A stretch of 64,000 nt of DNA from contig ONUF01000008.1 of the NCBI GenBank assembly GCA_900321005.1, forward strand, positions 1 through 64,000, in the 5' to 3' direction. The translations under genes and the position numbers were made by a program. Source of the stretch: an uncultured Bacteroidales bacterium (GTDB taxonomy: Bacteria; Bacteroidota; Bacteroidia; Bacteroidales; Paludibacteraceae). This document shows, piece by piece, positions 60,292-64,000 of this stretch; positions within the stretch are counted from its first letter, which is position 1, and each line of letters begins with the position of its first letter. The notes below the pieces were generated by a model. It saw only the letters and a program-made list of their open reading frames with translations. It ran no database searches and was not told where the DNA came from.

Positions 60292-61687
60292 CGATCCAAC
60301 CTCCTACGTAATAGGTAGAGCCGGAGAACTCATTCGGCAGGTCGAAACGCTCCTCTTTGGTCGGGAAGTATTTCGCATAGGTCGAGATACAGTCGTTAGC
60401 GGCTGCCTCAACCGACGGATCGATCTGTTTTGCACGAACGAATTTGTCAACAGCTGCCCAATATACGGTCTTGTTGAGGATCGCACCCTTCGGGTCATTG
60501 CCGTACAGACGGGTTGCAGCGTATGCCATACCGATGATGATGTAGCAACGGCCTTGACCTTTGGTCATACCGAGTTTCGTCAACGTTGCGATAGAAGCCT
60601 GTGCATAACGGCGTGCCTCCGGATAGCGCTTGAGGTTCGAGTAGCAATATACAGCCGCATTGTACTGGTAGTCTGCTACGTCCTCGTATTCCTCGTCTAA
60701 GCCGGCCAGTTCGATAGCCTGGTCGTAGTACTTCACAGCAGCTTCGTAATCACCTTTCTTAGCAGCCATCGAAGCGCAGCCGGCAGCCGACTCATCCGTA
60801 GGTTGCAGTTTATGCGCAGCCTCGCATGCAGCGAAATACACATCGCTCTCCGTGCAACGTACACGTTTGTAGAGCTTTACGATCTTCTGGAGCACATCGA
60901 GGTTGTTCTTGTTATCCTCTACGTCGTCCTCATACAGATCATCGAGTTTCTTGCAATCAGCCGCACCGGAGATAGCGAAGATGTTATCTACGTAGTCTTT
61001 CTGCTTGCCTGCTAACTCAGCATTCTTATTGTTCGGATCTGCTGCTTGGTCAGCCAACAGGCCGCTTGCCAACTCGTAGTCACCGATCAGTTGCTCCGCC
61101 TTATCGTCCGGATCTTTCTTATATAGCGCATAGGATACATCTACCAACGCTTTGAGAACTGTCATCTTACTTCTGACGCCCATACCTTCCGCAGACTTAC
61201 GCAAGCACTCACGCGCATCATCATACTTATCCTCTCCGTAGTAGTCGATATAAGCAAGGCCCTTCTCGCCTAAGATATAGGCCTTCGGATACTTGGGATC
61301 ATTACCGAAATACTTGATACGTTTGTTTTGCATCTCAATAGCAAGTTTAGCCAAACGCTCTTTCTCTGCTTTGTCAGAAGTAGCTTGGAACAATGCCTCA
61401 ACAATCTTTGCGCCATCGGAATAGATGGACTTGTTTGCATTCGGGCAGTTCTTGTACACCTCCCACCAAGGCTCGTATGCGTCTGCATACATCTTGTTCT
61501 TTACTGCTTCGTGGAAGAGCGACACGTTCATCACGCATTCCTCCGTGATCGTCGGTTCATCGTCGTCATCTACCTCTTCGGCTGCCTTTACAACTTCCTC
61601 CTCACCTACTTTCTTCGGTTTCTTAGCACATGCCAGCGCCGGAACGGCCACTGCGAGCGCCAATACAACTAATGTCTTGAATTTCAT
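60269..61687 (-). CDS. Secreted TPR-repeat protein
   Basis: 472 residues. The signal peptide may have a lipobox at Cys20 (PALAC). An acidic stretch follows at about 30-50, then helical repeats with TPR character, clearest at residues 290-400 (AASMAAKKGDYEAAVKYYDQAIELAG). Proteins like this occur in Bacteroidota next to LptC and outer-membrane genes and probably act as envelope scaffolds. No enzymatic motif. Confidence 0.83.
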   Translation of the reverse strand: MKFKTLVVLALAVAVPALACAKKPKKVGEEEVVKAAEEVDDDDEPTITEECVMNVSLFHEAVKNKMYADAYEPWWEVYKNCPNANKSIYSDGAKIVEALFQATSDKAEKERLAKLAIEMQNKRIKYFGNDPKYPKAYILGEKGLAYIDYYGEDKYDDARECLRKSAEGMGVRSKMTVLKALVDVSYALYKKDPDDKAEQLIGDYELASGLLADQAADPNNKNAELAGKQKDYVDNIFAISGAADCKKLDDLYEDDVEDNKNNLDVLQKIVKLYKRVRCTESDVYFAACEAAHKLQPTDESAAGCASMAAKKGDYEAAVKYYDQAIELAGLDEEYEDVADYQYNAAVYCYSNLKRYPEARRYAQASIATLTKLGMTKGQGRCYIIIGMAYAATRLYGNDPKGAILNKTVYWAAVDKFVRAKQIDPSVEAAANDCISTYAKYFPTKEERFDLPNEFSGSTYYVGGWIGETTTIR

Positions 61688-61724
61688 AATGTTTTATATT
61701 TTTTATTGTTAATGATTTGCTCTA

Positions 61725-61780
61725 TCCTATCTTCCTAGGCCCCTAGTTTCCTACGTTCCTAGTCTCCTAGTTTCCTAACT
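61725..61780. repeat. Degenerate tandem repeat, 7 x 8 bases (CCTAG type), between the outer-membrane and TPR genes
   Basis: Seven consecutive octamers: TCCTATCT, TCCTAGGC, CCCTAGTT, TCCTACGT, TCCTAGTC, TCCTAGTT and TCCTAACT. The longest tract in the window. Confidence 0.95.
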
Positions 61781-61801
61781 CCTCACAAAACCTGTGCCAA
61801 A

Positions 61802-63037
61802 CTACAATTTGCGTTTGAAGAACCAGTTCTCTGCGACGGAAATACCGAAGGTCAGGCGCAGGTTGTTCTCTTCGAGTCCGGCCGTACTTCCGCGGTGAGT
61901 GTACTCAAGCGTGGTGTTGATCATCGTTCCGAGTCCATAGACGGGGAATCCGATACCGACAGCGGCAGTTATTCGCTTCGCGCCGATAGACACCAGATAC
62001 TCGTCCTGCACACTCACGCCGGCACGCCAGCGCATACGGTGTACATACTTACGACCCATCGGATCATGCTGGTATTCCGCACCGATAGCCAGACGGTGAC
62101 GGTCGCGCAAACCATTCATCGGATCATTACCCGGATAGCCGTTATACATCGCCGCACCCATACATTGGCGCTCAAAATCAAAAGCCACCGTCAGGCGGTT
62201 TGCCCATGTATAACTGGCTCCTACGCCCCATACCATCGGCAGTTCCCATAACCCTTCATACACCGGAATGGAGTCTTCCGACTGCGTCTCGATGATAAGC
62301 ACGTCAGCGTTCATCTTCATCTTGGGTTCGAAGATCGCACCTACGTTCACCGTATGGTCACCCCAGGTATGGAAGAACTGTGCACCGATGCGCACGCGCG
62401 GCGTTTTCACCATCATCATCTCGTCTTGCAGGGTAACTTGCAGGCCCGACTCCGCGAAATCCAAGGTACGCAGGCGGTTGAGGTCTCCCCACATGTAGTA
62501 GAAATTGGCACCGACAGCTAACCAGTTGTAGATATTAAAACTCAAACCGGCGTACACCTCGCTGAGATTGCCTTGCCCCTCGTAGTCGGTCGTATAATGG
62601 TACGCCCCGCCGGCCGTAGAGTCGTTCATCGAGATCGAATAACCTACCGAACTGTAAGGAAGAAGACCGAACGACAGCGCAATCCATCTTTTCCACAGCG
62701 GAATTTGGAAGGTGAGGTACTCGAGGTTTCCGTTCGCCACATTGCGCATGCCGCTGGCATCCTTATAACGGCTCCAAGTCGCACTGGCAGCAATGTCCAT
62801 CATGAACGTGAGCGAGTCCATACCCGTGTATGAGGCCGGTTGAGACGGGTTAATAGCACGGTTGGAACGCATGCCGAGTCCTACGCCTCCCATCGCCCGA
62901 AAAGCGGTAGGCACGTTCTCGTTCAGGTCGCCGTAGGCGTAACGCGAGTAAGGAGAACTGGTTAAGTTCTGCGCCCCTACTCCCACGCTCATCATGAGCG
63001 CCAACGCCAGGATAACTATCTTGTTTCGTTTAATCAT
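61802..63037 (-). CDS. Outer-membrane beta-barrel protein, FadL/OmpP1-like
   Basis: 411 residues. Signal peptide MIKRNKIVILALALMMSVGVGAQ (about 22). Alternating amphipathic strands run throughout, with an N-terminal YSRYAYGDLNE and FRAMGGVGLGMR that recall small-molecule transporter or type IX-associated barrels, and it ends with an aromatic-rich strand (VAENWFFKRKL). Cotranscribed with coaX (four-base overlap). Substrate unknown. Confidence 0.82.
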   Translation of the reverse strand: MIKRNKIVILALALMMSVGVGAQNLTSSPYSRYAYGDLNENVPTAFRAMGGVGLGMRSNRAINPSQPASYTGMDSLTFMMDIAASATWSRYKDASGMRNVANGNLEYLTFQIPLWKRWIALSFGLLPYSSVGYSISMNDSTAGGAYHYTTDYEGQGNLSEVYAGLSFNIYNWLAVGANFYYMWGDLNRLRTLDFAESGLQVTLQDEMMMVKTPRVRIGAQFFHTWGDHTVNVGAIFEPKMKMNADVLIIETQSEDSIPVYEGLWELPMVWGVGASYTWANRLTVAFDFERQCMGAAMYNGYPGNDPMNGLRDRHRLAIGAEYQHDPMGRKYVHRMRWRAGVSVQDEYLVSIGAKRITAAVGIGFPVYGLGTMINTTLEYTHRGSTAGLEENNLRLTFGISVAENWFFKRKL

Positions 63038-63807
63038 TTCTTATTATATACCAAAATCGTGTTCAATCCAATGAGTACCAAGTGTTTCTCGTATCGCAAT
63101 TGCCGGTTCTCGCTGCGCGAACTACGGACATTATTGAGGATGTACGGCGCATTGCCTCCGGTGAGGAATGTCTGAAATCCGTGTTTCGCGTTATCCTGCG
63201 CCACCGTCTTCTCGCGCAACGTACGCATGTATCCTTTTACTTCGTATGCCACTCCCCGTATCACACCTGCGGCGATCGCATCGCGCGTGTTCTTGCCAAA
63301 AAGCGGAATCAGTTCGTTCTCATCGACATCGACCAGCGGCAGTTTCTTCGTCATGCGCTGCAAAATAGTAAAGCGCATCTTAAGTCCCGGCGCGATGTTT
63401 CCGCCCAAGTACTCACCCTCCGCCGACACGAAGTCGTACGTGATAGCCGAGCCGCAGTCGATAATCAGCAGGTTCTCGTTCGGGCACAAACTCTTGGCTC
63501 CTACAGCGGCTGCCAACCGGTCTTGACCCAAGGTCTCAGGCGATTCGTACTTGTTAACGATCGGCACGGGCGTCATGTGGTCAAAGAGCACAAAATGCTG
63601 CGAACGGCGGTTGAGTGTATTAACAATAGCCGCTTCGATGTTTACAACCGACGAAATAATCGAATCCGTAATCTCGTACAGATCAAACAGACGTTCGACA
63701 TCGGCGGAACTGAACTGCTTGTAGCTCAGGTCCTTGATGATCTTCCCTTCGTCTGTCATCAGCGCCACTTTCGTGCGGCTATTTCCTTGATCTATACAAA
63801 GATTCAT
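63034..63807 (-). CDS. coaX: Type III pantothenate kinase
   Basis: 257 residues. ASKHA-fold kinase for the first step of coenzyme A synthesis. Phosphate 1 motif CIDQGNSRTKVAL near the start, then GQDRLAAAVGA, the catalytic Asp in IIDCGSAITYDFV, GGNIAPGLKMR and FLTGGNA. It lies between the ligase and the outer-membrane gene on the minus strand. Confidence 0.95.
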   Translation of the reverse strand: MNLCIDQGNSRTKVALMTDEGKIIKDLSYKQFSSADVERLFDLYEITDSIISSVVNIEAAIVNTLNRRSQHFVLFDHMTPVPIVNKYESPETLGQDRLAAAVGAKSLCPNENLLIIDCGSAITYDFVSAEGEYLGGNIAPGLKMRFTILQRMTKKLPLVDVDENELIPLFGKNTRDAIAAGVIRGVAYEVKGYMRTLREKTVAQDNAKHGFQTFLTGGNAPYILNNVRSSRSENRQLRYEKHLVLIGLNTILVYNKK

Positions 63808-63835
63808 ACACTTTACACCTTACACATTACACATT
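63808..63835. repeat. Degenerate tandem repeat, 4 x 7 bases, between the ligase gene and coaX
   Basis: Units ACACTTT, ACACCTT, ACACATT and ACACATT. It exactly bridges the coaX start codon (63805-63807) and the stop codon of the ligase (63834-63836). Confidence 0.9.
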
Positions 63836-64000
63836 AAATCCCCGCTGTCGTGTACAGGAAGCGTTTAATGGATTTCTTCGGTGTCTTCTCGAACTCGTGC
63901 GGATAGAGTTTGACGATCGCTATCTGTTCGTAAGCCGCCAACTCCGAGTTGACCTGCTTGCGTGCTTCTTCCATTTGCGCATCCAACTCATCGCGCGTCA
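63834..64000 (-). CDS. C-terminal end of a long-chain fatty acid-CoA ligase (AMP-binding enzyme), partial
   Basis: The last 55 codons of a gene that continues beyond the window. The peptide (MEEARKQVNSELAAYEQ, IAIVKLYPHEFEKTPKKSIKRFLY) has the C-terminal signature of ANL-superfamily acyl-CoA ligases, with the conserved lysine in TPKKSIKR. The stop codon is formed at the edge of a heptamer repeat. Identification rests on a short segment. Confidence 0.7.
   Translation of the reverse strand, partial: TRDELDAQMEEARKQVNSELAAYEQIAIVKLYPHEFEKTPKKSIKRFLYTTAGI

Noticed and set aside
448..63835. CRISPR array as explanation for the tandem repeats
   Set aside because: Units are 7-11 bases with no spacers, and no cas genes are present.

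Overview
The window is from the chromosome of a Bacteroidota bacterium, most probably an uncultured member of the Bacteroidales. The support is as follows. Most promoters have the Bacteroidota form (TTTG, then TAnnTTTG). There is a gliding/type IX C-terminal domain protein and a GldF-like permease. A sodium-pump type methylmalonyl-CoA decarboxylase operon lies next to methylmalonyl-CoA epimerase. There is an EF-G2 paralogue with the switch II typical of the group, two BspA-like leucine-rich-repeat proteins, GSCFA, KilA-N and RhuM proteins, and two pectate-lyase-like enzymes. Genus cannot be fixed from the sequence.

Layout. 1-732: 3' part of ispE. 607-8029 (minus): EF-G2, then the propionate module mce-mmdA-oadG-biotin carrier-mmdB, ending in an orphan histidine kinase whose 3' end overlaps ispE antisense. 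8153-19547: mostly minus-strand housekeeping (GSCFA, LolC/E permease, PAP2, rsmE, prfA, M16 peptidase, folD, ffh) plus an unrecognised protein. 20104-28009: gltX and recQ (plus), then DUF748, tsf, rpsB, rpsI and rplM (minus). 28316-37332 (plus): BspA-like protein, Y-family polymerase, pheT, prfC, nucleoside transporter, gldF-like permease, phosphoesterase. 37404-44867: a possible small RNA, an M3 peptidase, a CHU_C protein, serA, serC and a carboxyltransferase. 45014-46591: glyS. 47025-53650 is an AT-richer accessory island holding a 1039-residue BspA-like protein, a PD-(D/E)XK-like protein, a strongly folded RNA candidate, KilA-N and RhuM proteins and an ATPase remnant. 53666-64000 (minus): two pectate lyases, an aminotransferase, RNA-modifying enzymes, fabG, lptC, a TPR protein, an outer-membrane protein, coaX and the end of a fatty acid-CoA ligase.

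The most unusual signal is a system of degenerate short tandem repeats. More than twenty tracts have a strict period, usually 7 bases and otherwise 8, 9 or 11. Each tract has its own unit sequence. Most sit exactly between the stop codon of one gene and the start codon of the next, often supplying one or both codons. At least five lie inside conserved genes (ispE, GSCFA, recQ, pheT, phosphoesterase) and are translated. They recall the heptameric STRR sequences of cyanobacteria, but are spread here over a Bacteroidota chromosome. Second in interest is the 51.1-51.3 kb RNA candidate, with nested perfect helices and an intrinsic terminator. Thirteen promoters share an exact 20-base gap between their two boxes, and some carry a TTGCATATATGCAA palindrome at the upstream box.
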